A DNA stretch of 42,057 bases, from positions 1 through 42,057 of IMG/VR virus record IMGVR_UViG_3300017788_000061; one strand, given 5' to 3'. Under the pieces are notes generated by a model that saw nothing but the letters and a program-made list of their open reading frames with translations, was not told the DNA's origin and ran no database searches. The position numbers were made by a program, and so were the translations under genes. This DNA is from a virus. Shown here piece by piece: positions 32,001 through 37,875 of the stretch (position 1 is its first letter; each line of letters begins with the position of its first letter).

Positions 32001-32669
32001 ATCTACGGGATTATACCATTTTACTTTTTCTCGCTCATCTGGCTGACCAGTAAGAGGTTCTGTAAAAGCCTTTTGCACAAAGTATGCTGAAGGTAAAGTT
32101 AGCGGTAATGATCTAGCTGTTCTTGCGAGCCTTTGCTGTATTTCATCTCTATAATCCCATACTGCTACTGGTTCTCTTCCGGAGTTAAGAGATCTGTACT
32201 CCGATGAAGACATCCATCTTGCGCCGTCAGAAACATATGTATCTCCAGTAAGCTTGGTTAAAGTTGGCTTAATTAATTTGCCGTCAGGAGATCTATTGAT
32301 TAGCCTCTCGTATGGATCAACTCCATCAGCAACATATCTGTTTAAGCCTTCTAATTCATCTAGAGTTCTTTTTATTTGAGAAGCTGTTTCTACAAATCTT
32401 CTACCAAGCCTAGATCCAGAATCGGCAGACGACTGTATCTTATCTAAAAGTTTTATTCCTCCTCTACTGAGCATTTTGTTAGCGGCATAAGTACCAGCTA
32501 AAGTAATGGCCGTAGTGGCAACAAATTTTAATAAGGGCTTATCATCAAGTGCTCTAGACAACAGTCCGGAATTAGGACTTGGACTAGTTTCTTCTTTGTT
32601 TGCATCTGGGACGTCTCTGGATGTTATTCCATAACCGATGTTAACAAGAGATGATCGATCTCTGAACAT
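26049..32669 (-). CDS. Tape measure protein candidate, 2206 residues
   Basis: This very long frame follows the two tail-assembly chaperones directly, the standard position of the tape measure gene. The start at 32669 has an AAGGGGAAT ribosome binding site. A hydrophobic helix lies near residues 46-66 (KFVATTAITLAGTYAANKML), and others occur later (LPIVAAGTALMTVDRTIGG; AAGLILAGVGAMFGKTAPTR). Long helical stretches dominate the first 1300 residues. The last third is Tyr/Pro/Gly-rich, with patterns such as MYYRPSYYRRLASGS that I associate from memory with tape measures of very large phages. The tape measure sets tail length and leaves the tail with the DNA; about 1.5 Å per residue would predict a tail of roughly 300 nm if the whole protein measures. 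Its 2206 codons contain no in-frame CGG, although more than 30 CGG occur in the other phases. Confidence 0.82.
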   Translation of the reverse strand: MFRDRSSLVNIGYGITSRDVPDANKEETSPSPNSGLLSRALDDKPLLKFVATTAITLAGTYAANKMLSRGGIKLLDKIQSSADSGSRLGRRFVETASQIKRTLDELEGLNRYVADGVDPYERLINRSPDGKLIKPTLTKLTGDTYVSDGARWMSSSEYRSLNSGREPVAVWDYRDEIQQRLARTARSLPLTLPSAYFVQKAFTEPLTGQPDEREKVKWYNPVDVITDFVKQSTLNITTMILPQGLAGAANQRIKSLVDYQYLDYDFPLTPMQKRAGQRLADVKTSLRALGQDSEKILAQASRISSSAGYAFGKAVQEKESRAGGGLVFSLREARRGSAAAYAASAAAGETKLKRAAKAANAYLFGYNSGSTRDSTLGFVDGIPAVRGLSIGGKAFTRNFSGAKRAYDVIHGAMAYDDALRAASSDPAEARRILDSTISDLRGQHKSRISEFAQAAFRSRDTTNPQGANEPDIRGSFSFAFEANEYGRMVEDRLVALGADPTSAKNMVSGLKISGLNTSKNISQRVTFGISRIDSTSDDNEDFFRILVNRANKELKNRGRALNVEQTKQAFSTVDALFQDDIFRRTLTQRAGLTYNEVRRKVLVPAASALVRPQKALYSDFTGTIGPNKVDYLARSAAQKLGIQLTNSFGDLVDGTVISRELAKRGIDSSNIDQLRSFLIDQKLMTRPSNVGGFNLFGLRQVTVDRAFDEGVFSGFNPEERTEARRLFAEIAMQDPVSRTVGFSTVRGVYEGTSGKIIDTTPLSVASQRMIRTLSQDVGVPFVKFNPLQMIGLGGPRRTDPFQEIQFLPGISRQDFLAGGGENAQVYAWVKQKGGMFGAVGKLFSIQEGFEDDSIKQIPGLFKAVSSIDTDIYARATRLATGRQSYRDSELTAEATGESLSRGERIRSAFDIDEEQPNSISRRIGRFLNRKTDIRNESTLARLMQEGEIRLRGGRALVLSQTDDGLSQVVDETGAVLFGPDETAEAFETFRISAQGKATDLRSIAGIEEALGISASTRVSDKSGNDLIDAGRAALTQFETAKATLMARGVDVTGLSRASRALERTIEESAATSTYIATSTTSTITTRQDFLRNMIHKFNVEMVAYEDRYGGNPIEIANRIEQVLKNLRESGQISAAQMTEARAAALGTVMELSAYNSYSASEQRGRIANRSLSFLMQQRESNPNFAETFKNLLSPFSSQSISNVNAQGAGRFLNAIRPTLKRNLGSAPYKLGPNAVNPLGNMGTTFVPTFGSVLDRVSSGQTTFSKLAKNVLGISSYRDQDTYSTASIPSIHLSERLNRYFESVGLGVQHEEYSGPLSAFLGGYGFKRALPIVAAGTALMTVDRTIGGMINEKDERGERVYSPFLTTKVARGAVEAQSLLSGITPGGMSYAEKREQLLEGEVPVKQGRYWPLGVTPFEGGKTMYYRPSYYRRLASGSTYTSDAFGSPLERFAYGYDFSPLRPLDPYRFERKHYFDRPYPVTGEYFTGSFGPITPMLNMTIGKVLKPQIQMHSEEVQRAISQYVPAGYSGAYNPSGLISSGKVTPVMGAAVSGATGPAAFGSSNVVGLQVGNYNNQLSSNIQPLNTARNISFNAIGSANASYVNSSFTGGRPATQNAGTPTMLYGPPPVSGYIPPNIVAAASPISQGSLKYQSSELGYRMQEMAGLYGFGFANIRETFGFGRSDFEPTEPVLQSASKGYGIGRSFWDLNLGGLGDVPATEAGMELSEITRRFIPKERTNVNYINPIQNTMGMKYPFLPGSDYFINFKTGDPFTKVPEGELRLPGVTYERLNPAKRDYTSPVTQLDILGDVAPYSREFRSLDRTLNMGALEPSERVEVEKIRGQVSETTKRNTFSPYKYRGKSAEELDTTAGVASMLRMGEYLAHRDTFINTKFFPTRTAQEDWERRNVYGSTFPEWQRPIESFIKPIYYKSTQRDPVAAGLILAGVGAMFGKTAPTRAIGSTIGLTTGLAYSGVQNAREAITGERFVPKERKKQLALEEYTDILSYVKNRSLASQAAESGDMAAAAQFSQAAKRTMYGADIYGGSVDTLSLAVPKRKREHFRSMIEEQDPEERERILSTAPRLERRIYQAAWGMKVEQKPDLVEYFSRHELPDLGWEGWHPNTNMDHVKVKIGQSMGINLSQMGYYPQQIREANLTNPSYPGFSSKEDPRMVAARLRMIMSRNGISGNVYPVANGSGTSSINISSGVM

Positions 32670-32683
32670 TTATTCCCCTTTGA

Positions 32684-33311
32684 TTATCTTGAACCCCATA
32701 ATTTTTGTGCAATAGGATCTTGATATTTTGCTTCACCGTCTTTTCTTGATTTATTATATTTTTCGGCAAGGTCCTTTTCTTTTTCCTCTTCTTCTTGCGG
32801 ATCTATAAGCTTCAAGGAAACGTTTGTTGGCTCTATTGCCAATATGGCTTGTTGTATTTCAATTATTTTTTCAGACAAAGCTACCTTTTCTGCCAACTTT
32901 GGATAAGTCAAATTATCAAGGTCTTCTGGAGTATACGATGTTATAGTAGCCAAAACAAAGGCTTTCATTAAGCTTCTGACCTGAGAAGCTTCTTCCCTTT
33001 TTTGTTGAAGCACTGCTTTTGCTTTTGTCGGATCTGCAAAACCTGATTCGGAGAGTATTTCTTCGGACAACGCAGAAATCATACCGGCGGGATATTTATC
33101 CAAATTTAAATCATTAGGATATATAACTCCTGATTTAATAATCAGTTCTTCAATATCTTCATTTGATTGGCCAGAATTTTGGTGTTCAGATATTTTGTCA
33201 AACTCGGCAAACGTTAATTCTCTGAATATTACTGTTTGATTTTTTAATGATGTCTCAAAAACAGTACCGAAATTTTTGCTTGAGCTTGTATAACTGTTCT
33301 GGAGTCAACAT
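32684..33311 (-). CDS. Tail assembly chaperone 2, +1 frameshifted (about 208 residues)
   Basis: The C-terminal frame is open back to a TGA at 33307-33305 yet contains no ATG, GTG or TTG in its first 70 codons, so it needs an upstream entry. An ATG at 33311 starts 14 codons (MLTPEQLYKLKQKF) that meet CGG at 33269-33267. Skipping that C continues as GTVFETS and on to the 194-codon frame. The joined protein parallels the preceding gene: QLYKLKQKFGTVFETS against QIKIWKQEHGDVYVTS, then FRELTFAEFDKI against WRTLNRLEYKNL, then PAGMISALSEEILSESGF against MAGLPSLIAQEVLEASGF. This marks it as a paralogue of the first chaperone. Such proteins coat the tape measure before tube polymerisation. The ATG lacks an obvious ribosome binding site and lies 16 bases after the upstream stop, so translational coupling is likely. 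Confidence 0.78.
33267..33269 (-). other. In-frame CGG, +1 frameshift site 8 (TTT CGG T)
   Basis: Zero frame reads AAA TTT CGG TAC TGT TTT TGA. Skipping the C at 33269 gives TTT GGT ACT GTT TTT GAG. The Gly produced aligns with a Gly in the paralogous upstream chaperone (KQKF-G-TV against KQEH-G-DV). This is the only site of the eight where P-site re-pairing (TTT to TTC) would also be possible. Confidence 0.9.
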
Positions 33312-33327
33312 GACAAGGATGTCTGTA

Positions 33328-33861
33328 TTAGAGTTGGCGCACCTCTAATGCCTGGAATCCAGATGCTTCAAGGACTTCTTGGGCTATTAGAGAAGGTAAT
33401 CCGGCCATCTCCGAAACAAGAGATTGTTTATCGAATGCTGGATATAGTATACAAATTTCAGATATAGCTTCCTCATTCCAAAGAGAAGCTTCCGCTTCGG
33501 TTAGTTGACCAGCCTGAACCAGTTGACTCATTTTTTTCATAAGATTCTTATACTCTAACCTATTTAGAGTTCTCCATGCGATGTGCTTATCATAGGTTAT
33601 CGAAGTTACGTATACGTCTCCGTGTTCTTGTTTCCAGATCTTGATTTGACCGGCTGTTGGACCACCGGGCCAAATTAACTCTTCGTCCGGTAAATCTTCA
33701 ACTGTTGTGGGCGCATCTGCAGCCTGCTCCATCACCTCTGCTGCATCTTGAGAAGGCATTTCCATACCTTCAGGTATTAGGTCAATCACTTCGATGGCAG
33801 AAAGTTCCTCTGCAATTTCGGGATTGTTTTGTATTGTAACTTTTCTTTCAGTCTGAGACAT
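33328..33861 (-). CDS. Tail assembly chaperone 1
   Basis: The 177-residue product has an acidic N-terminal tail (about 1-60, rich in Glu/Asp/Ala), then IKIWKQEHGDVYVTSITYDK, WRTLNRLEYKNLM, an EICILYP motif and AGLPSLIAQEVLEASGF near the end. This combination, directly upstream of the tape measure, is what I associate with the small tail-assembly chaperones of large myoviruses. The AGGAG ribosome binding site and an extended -10 element lie upstream. It ends in CTC TAA, and the next frame (ATG at 33311) is +1 relative to it and open from 33344, so a +1 slip at CTC TAA could in principle make a fused product, as other phages do by frameshifting. No in-frame CGG. Confidence 0.72.
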   Translation of the reverse strand: MSQTERKVTIQNNPEIAEELSAIEVIDLIPEGMEMPSQDAAEVMEQAADAPTTVEDLPDEELIWPGGPTAGQIKIWKQEHGDVYVTSITYDKHIAWRTLNRLEYKNLMKKMSQLVQAGQLTEAEASLWNEEAISEICILYPAFDKQSLVSEMAGLPSLIAQEVLEASGFQALEVRQL

Positions 33862-33895
33862 GATTTCTCCTATTTTATTTTAAATCGTTTCATAC

Positions 33896-33904
33896 ATTAT
33901 ATCA
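33896..33904 (-). promoter_or_regulatory. Extended -10 promoter candidate upstream of the chaperones
   Basis: The minus strand reads TGATATAAT, a perfect extended -10 (TGnTATAAT), in the 47-base gap between the third tube-like gene and chaperone 1. No good -35 is visible 17 bases upstream (TACAAA), which extended -10 promoters often tolerate. Transcription would begin about seven bases downstream and read into the chaperone and tape-measure genes. Unproven in such an AT-rich genome. Confidence 0.4.
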
Positions 33905-33908
33905 CAGT

Positions 33909-34964
33909 TTATCTTGGTTTTGTATCATAAAGTTTTGATAGTTCTTTTCTTGTTGCAAGCTCTAGACGATCTGGGGGAATTTGAATTCTGTTCGGCTTAG
34001 TTGGTTTCGAATCTTCTTGTTCATTTTGTGTAATGGTAACATTCGGAGGAGTCTTTAAGCTTCCATCAGATATGTACATATCTCTTGCTAAAAACTGATA
34101 TGCCTCCATTAATGGAGTTCCACCTGGCGTGTAAGAAGTTCCCATTGAAAGTAGATGTATATTTTGAAGAACTATATCCATTGGTTTTGAAAGACTTTTT
34201 TGAACTAATCTATCATTGATGTCTAGTGATGCTAATCTATCAATTGTTTCAAATTCTGTTTTGTCTGTTGTTTCCGCCTTGTTGGCAACCGTTGTTACCG
34301 ATCCCTCCTGAGTAAGATGCTTGACTATAAAATTAAATGGTGGATGAGAACTAAAAATATTTCTTGAATCTGACTGTGGACCGTCATAAGAAAGCCTATC
34401 TAGGGAACTTACTCTGTCTAATTTATCTTCTCCCCAATATTTTTGAATGTTTTTTTCATCTTTTTCGTCTTCCATATTGCTTCTCAAATAAGATTGTATT
34501 TCAGATATTGGTTGATTTGAATAAAAACGAGCTCTTCTTCTTGCCGCTCTTGATAAGAGTTCCCTCATTCTTCCCGGATATCTTGTATATATTACAAATT
34601 CCCCCTGTATAAGTCTGGTTCCGGTCATGACAGCATCGAAATTATATGACCAAAATCCGTATAACGGAGATTTTTCTTGCCTTATACTAAAACTAAAAGA
34701 TGCTATGTCAAGTTCGTGATTTGCATCAAATAGTCCATCAATATATATCTTTACATCCTCTCCACTGAAGTAATAATCGTAATAGGTGTTGAATTTATTT
34801 TCATCATCTGATTCTCCACCCCATCTAAGATCTATATCTTCATCTAGAGGCGTAAAACTTTTTAAGGTATTTGGATCAGCGGCGAGGTCTGGAGGAATAT
34901 ATGCACTAAAAGGCCTGTAGGGCTTTCTGCCGATAATATTATGATAGTTTACTGAATCTGGCAT
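33909..34964 (-). CDS. Tube-fold protein 3, tube-initiator-like candidate
   Basis: The 351-residue protein shares with the two tube proteins before it the central pattern 'sfsIRQEKSPLYGFWSYNF', a following GxRLIQGEFVIY strand, and a C-terminal segment (MEAYQFLARDMYI) matching their final strand, but it is longer at both ends and has a charged Arg-rich insert (LLSRAARRRARFY) near the middle. In T4-type tails, gp19 tube, gp48 and gp54 share a fold, and the longer ones form the tube-baseplate junction. By that analogy this could be a tube initiator or cap. It starts on the base after the upstream stop. No in-frame CGG. Confidence 0.65.
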   Translation of the reverse strand: MPDSVNYHNIIGRKPYRPFSAYIPPDLAADPNTLKSFTPLDEDIDLRWGGESDDENKFNTYYDYYFSGEDVKIYIDGLFDANHELDIASFSFSIRQEKSPLYGFWSYNFDAVMTGTRLIQGEFVIYTRYPGRMRELLSRAARRRARFYSNQPISEIQSYLRSNMEDEKDEKNIQKYWGEDKLDRVSSLDRLSYDGPQSDSRNIFSSHPPFNFIVKHLTQEGSVTTVANKAETTDKTEFETIDRLASLDINDRLVQKSLSKPMDIVLQNIHLLSMGTSYTPGGTPLMEAYQFLARDMYISDGSLKTPPNVTITQNEQEDSKPTKPNRIQIPPDRLELATRKELSKLYDTKPR

Positions 34965-35705
34965 TTATGGTTTCCTAATTCTATCTATAAATGTAGTATA
35001 CTCTTTCATCTTATTTTCGCCATAAAAATTCTTTTGCTTATCTCTATAGACAGCTTGTTCTTCTGACCCCAGTAGCATTGGATCATTTTCCATAGAAATT
35101 AACGGCTGTATTCCTCTGGCCATAAACATATAGGTTTGTTCGGTTATCAGGTCATCTACCGACATCGTTTGACCTTCGTCTATAATTGTAACACCGTATA
35201 TTTTCATTTTGGCGCCGAGTCCATATTCATTAAAGAAAGTTAAAACAATGTCAAATGGCGGAAGCATGTCGGCTAACGGAGCAAAAAATGTTCCGGTCTC
35301 TGCCATTATCTGTCTAAATTCTTTTATTCTATAAAACGCATACTCATTAAAAACAGTAAATATTAAAGATCCACCTATTGTTCTTCCACCCTTAACAAAA
35401 CCCCTGGGATTAACGTGACCTACTGTTCTAACTGGGGAGTTCTCTCTATGTATTGAATAAGATATTGTTTGTATTTCTGCCAGCTCTAATACGTCAACTG
35501 AATTTGATGAAACATTTTCTCCAGTTGTTCGATCTATGTTTGGCACAACTATAGTTGCAGTTATATCTGTTCCAGCAAAAGACATATTTGAAAATGGATC
35601 CGGCAAGTTTCTTTCAATTCTTGCCTTTGACATTGCGTCTTTGTCATATGGAGTTTTAAACCCGCGACCAAAGTTGGATACTGGAAGAGCATCAATTCTT
35701 TTCAT
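34965..35705 (-). CDS. Tail tube protein 2 (paralogue of the gene upstream)
   Basis: This 246-residue protein aligns with the 232-residue tube protein upstream: SYSIHRENSPVRTVGHVNPR against FSVTREKAPIYTMGSPNPR, GGSLIFTVFNEYAF against AGSLIFTVFDRPAL, PPFDIVLTFFNEYGLGAK against PPFDITITFANEYGQGAV, and SVDDLITEQTYMFMARGIQP against SMDDIVIEETMTYVAREIGP. The two share perhaps a third of their residues. It could be a second tube subunit or a tube-baseplate adaptor. An AGAGG ribosome binding site precedes the ATG at 35705, and a hairpin separates it from the first tube gene, which probably lowers its expression relative to that gene. No in-frame CGG. Confidence 0.76.
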   Translation of the reverse strand: MKRIDALPVSNFGRGFKTPYDKDAMSKARIERNLPDPFSNMSFAGTDITATIVVPNIDRTTGENVSSNSVDVLELAEIQTISYSIHRENSPVRTVGHVNPRGFVKGGRTIGGSLIFTVFNEYAFYRIKEFRQIMAETGTFFAPLADMLPPFDIVLTFFNEYGLGAKMKIYGVTIIDEGQTMSVDDLITEQTYMFMARGIQPLISMENDPMLLGSEEQAVYRDKQKNFYGENKMKEYTTFIDRIRKP

Positions 35706-35730
35706 TTATAACCTCTTGATAAATGCGAAA

Positions 35731-35762
35731 GCGGGGAAGAAGACCTTTATCAACTTCCCCGC
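35731..35762 (-). terminator. Hairpin terminator or attenuator between the two tube genes
   Basis: Arms GCGGGGAAG (35731-35739) and CTTCCCCGC (35754-35762) form a perfect nine-base-pair GC-rich stem with a 14-base loop, striking in this AT-rich sequence. In the direction of transcription it is followed by TTTCGCATTT, a weak U-tract. It lies in the 87-base gap after the first tube gene. It probably reduces read-through, or protects the 3' end of an abundant sheath-tube transcript. Confidence 0.6.
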
Positions 35763-35792
35763 CTACGAATTATTATTGAAGTAAATTAATAC

Positions 35793-36491
35793 TTATGGTC
35801 TGATTATCTTTGGATTCAGTCCGGCCTCAGCGACAGCATCTCTATTGATGATATCCTTGAGGTCTCCAGTATTGAACTTACCATTTGCAAGTTGATCCGT
35901 GGTTATTCTGTACATCGGACCAATTTCTCTTGCTACGTAGGTCATTGTTTCCTCAATGACAATGTCATCCATCGATGCGCCTGAACCTTCGTTCAAAAGC
36001 TCACATCCATAGATTGAACGAACTGCACCTTGCCCATATTCATTGGCGAAAGTGATCGTTATGTCAAAGGGTGGAATTTGGTCTGCGTAGAACGGAACTT
36101 GCGATACGATATCTGAGTCCTGAGAGGAGAACTCTGCAATACCGCGCTTATGTCCCACATCCCCAGGAAGAGTATTGTGTCTTCTTGTGTAGAACATTTG
36201 AGCGTTATCTTTTTGGTGATTTGCTTCCAACATTTGATAAAGAGCCGGACGATCAAACACCGTGAATATCAGAGATCCTGCTATTCCACGCTTTCCTCTT
36301 GAGAAAGATCTTGGGTTTGGTGAACCCATTGTATAGATTGGGGCCTTTTCTCTTGTTACAGAAAAGGTAATTCCCGATAGTGCGCCGATTTCAACGCCAC
36401 CAAAAGTGGCAACTATATCTGCGCCTGAAAATGTGGTGTAAGTATTTAGATACTTATTAACCGCATTGTCGTAATAGTCTGCACCTGCCAT
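35793..36491 (-). CDS. Major tail tube protein candidate
   Basis: A 232-residue protein directly downstream of the sheath gene, the usual place of the tail tube. It begins with a GGAGGG ribosome binding site, among the strongest in the window. Central motifs are SGITFSVTREKAPIY, NPRSFSRGKRGIAGSLIF and PPFDITITFANEYGQG, followed by a final strand pair with EETMTYVARE; these are typical of tube-fold proteins in large myoviruses. It forms the inner channel through which DNA and the tape measure pass. It is followed by a strong hairpin and then by two paralogues. Codon use looks more GC-rich than the long genes downstream, as expected of a highly expressed capsid or tail gene. No in-frame CGG. 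Confidence 0.82.
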   Translation of the reverse strand: MAGADYYDNAVNKYLNTYTTFSGADIVATFGGVEIGALSGITFSVTREKAPIYTMGSPNPRSFSRGKRGIAGSLIFTVFDRPALYQMLEANHQKDNAQMFYTRRHNTLPGDVGHKRGIAEFSSQDSDIVSQVPFYADQIPPFDITITFANEYGQGAVRSIYGCELLNEGSGASMDDIVIEETMTYVAREIGPMYRITTDQLANGKFNTGDLKDIINRDAVAEAGLNPKIIRP

Positions 36492-36527
36492 TTTATACCC
36501 TCCAATTCGGTATATTAATTAATGTTT

Positions 36528-37784
36528 TTATATTGTTACAGCTATTTGAACTTCAATGTTCTTGAGTTCAAATGCTGGTGTCAGCACGAGGTCAACAAAC
36601 GCCTTGTTTTGAGCTGGAAAATAACTTACTGTGAAGTCACTGTCCAGCAAGGCACCTACTTGTTGCATGCCGCGTAGTGCAGAAGTAATTGCGGTTTCCA
36701 TCGAATTGCGTGTTTGCAATGTCGACGCTTCACCAACAAACTTCTGACACACTTGCCTCACAAGAAGCCCTGCTTCTGTGATAATTCTTACTGTTGATAT
36801 TCTGGTATAGTCCGATGCTCCGGAAGCCATTGTAAGACCCTCAACAAAGACTGGAATCTTATTGAAGTTTAAGGCTACAAAGTTCACGCCAAGATCTGCA
36901 AGTTTCACCTGCTGAGCTCTTGATGGGTTGTACCTGAGAGAGGCAACGTTGTAAGCCGTCTTGTTCACGGGTGAGGTAAACGAAGACATTCTGCTTATGG
37001 CGGCAGCAAATGTTGTTGCACCGTTTGCGTATCCCCAGTCTGCATCATAATTGACTGGCTTAACTTCAGAAGCTATGACCACAACGTGTCTTCCAATTTC
37101 TTCCATTGAAGTGGATGATCTTGATATGAGGTTTGACGGACCTGCTCCAGAATTGTAAATATGCGTTGACACTTGCGATGGTGTCATGAACTCACTCGTA
37201 CCAACGTATGGCTTAATTCCCATTACGGCGATGCACGGATGCGAGTTCTGCGAAATATCCTGTATTTTTCCTGCAACTTTTAGCGCCCAGCTAGCTGTGC
37301 CGGTTCCGTTATTTGCATAGAAACCAAACTCTGGATCATTGCTAGGAGTTGCTGGATTCTCCCACTCGTAAGGATGAGAACCGCGCCCCCAAGGAACAAC
37401 TATGTCTGGCTGCGCTGCTTCTACTGCCTCAAAAGCTGCATCGAAGACATTGCCACCACCAGATTCTGCGTAAGAGGTGCTGGTGATTGCTCCCGTTGTG
37501 TGATTGAATACTGAGTCAAGTGGCAAGGGCACGATGTGAATTCTTTCTGCGCCACCTGTTAAAAGCTCAAAATAACCTCTATGAATATCCGAGTCTGCTC
37601 CGAATGCTGTTATAACGTCCTCTTCTGAAGTTGCTTGAACAACATCCAAATCTTTTACGTTGCCTGTGCCATCGGAAGTACCTCTTTTGGCTATAAGAAC
37701 AACTCTTGGTCCGACTGGAGTGTCTTGACGAGAGATGCTATAAAATCTATCTTTAATAATTGTTTTTACACCTGGTAGAGCCAT
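36528..37784 (-). CDS. Tail sheath protein
   Basis: The 418-residue product has the contractile sheath layout: an N-terminal PGVKTIIKDRFYSISR segment, a Rossmann-like central part with GGAERIHIVPLP and DIVVPWG, and a conserved C-terminal domain in which a helix (ITEAGLLVRQVCQKFVGEAS) is followed by strands (DFTVSYFPAQNKAFVDLVLT) and a final FELKNIEVQIAVTI. The C-terminal strand is the arm that links neighbouring subunits. A GGAGG ribosome binding site and a TATAAATA element lie upstream, both fitting high late expression. It is shorter than T4 gp18 (about 660 residues), which carries extra outer domains. No in-frame CGG. Confidence 0.9.
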   Translation of the reverse strand: MALPGVKTIIKDRFYSISRQDTPVGPRVVLIAKRGTSDGTGNVKDLDVVQATSEEDVITAFGADSDIHRGYFELLTGGAERIHIVPLPLDSVFNHTTGAITSTSYAESGGGNVFDAAFEAVEAAQPDIVVPWGRGSHPYEWENPATPSNDPEFGFYANNGTGTASWALKVAGKIQDISQNSHPCIAVMGIKPYVGTSEFMTPSQVSTHIYNSGAGPSNLISRSSTSMEEIGRHVVVIASEVKPVNYDADWGYANGATTFAAAISRMSSFTSPVNKTAYNVASLRYNPSRAQQVKLADLGVNFVALNFNKIPVFVEGLTMASGASDYTRISTVRIITEAGLLVRQVCQKFVGEASTLQTRNSMETAITSALRGMQQVGALLDSDFTVSYFPAQNKAFVDLVLTPAFELKNIEVQIAVTI

Positions 37785-37828
37785 TAGCTTTTAAACCTCC
37801 GCTTGCAGCGACAATATATTTTACTTCG

Positions 37829-37836
37829 TATTTATA
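37829..37836 (-). promoter_or_regulatory. T4-late-type TATAAATA element upstream of the sheath gene
   Basis: The minus strand reads TATAAATA in the 91-base gap before the sheath gene, 45 bases upstream of its ATG. This octamer is the T4 late promoter consensus, recognised there by gp55-loaded RNA polymerase. Finding it in the only sizeable gap before the most abundant tail gene is suggestive, but the motif is cheap in AT-rich DNA. Confidence 0.42.
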
Positions 37837-37875
37837 GTAATGACTAGACCCTCAAAACAAACTACAATATCATTG

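Noticed and set aside
2920-33269. Sequencing or assembly indels as the cause of the broken genes
   Set aside because: Eight independent errors would fall in all codon positions and contexts. Here each is a C at codon position 1 of CGG, and CGG is otherwise absent from frame across the window. Raw reads are still needed for proof.
2920-33269. Reassignment of CGG to another amino acid (for example Trp or Gln, known in some bacteria)
   Set aside because: A simple sense reassignment would leave the zero frame, which ends in a stop within 1 to about 44 codons at every site, and would not join the downstream frames.
33310-33321. Short inverted repeat GACAAGGATGTC near the chaperone 2 start
   Set aside because: Four-base arms with a four-base centre are expected by chance and show no further support as an operator or stem.
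32684-33861. Lambda G/GT-type -1 slip from chaperone 1 directly into the chaperone 2 frame
   Set aside because: The -1 frame carries a TGA at 33307-33305, downstream of the chaperone 1 stop, so a single -1 slip cannot reach the open part.
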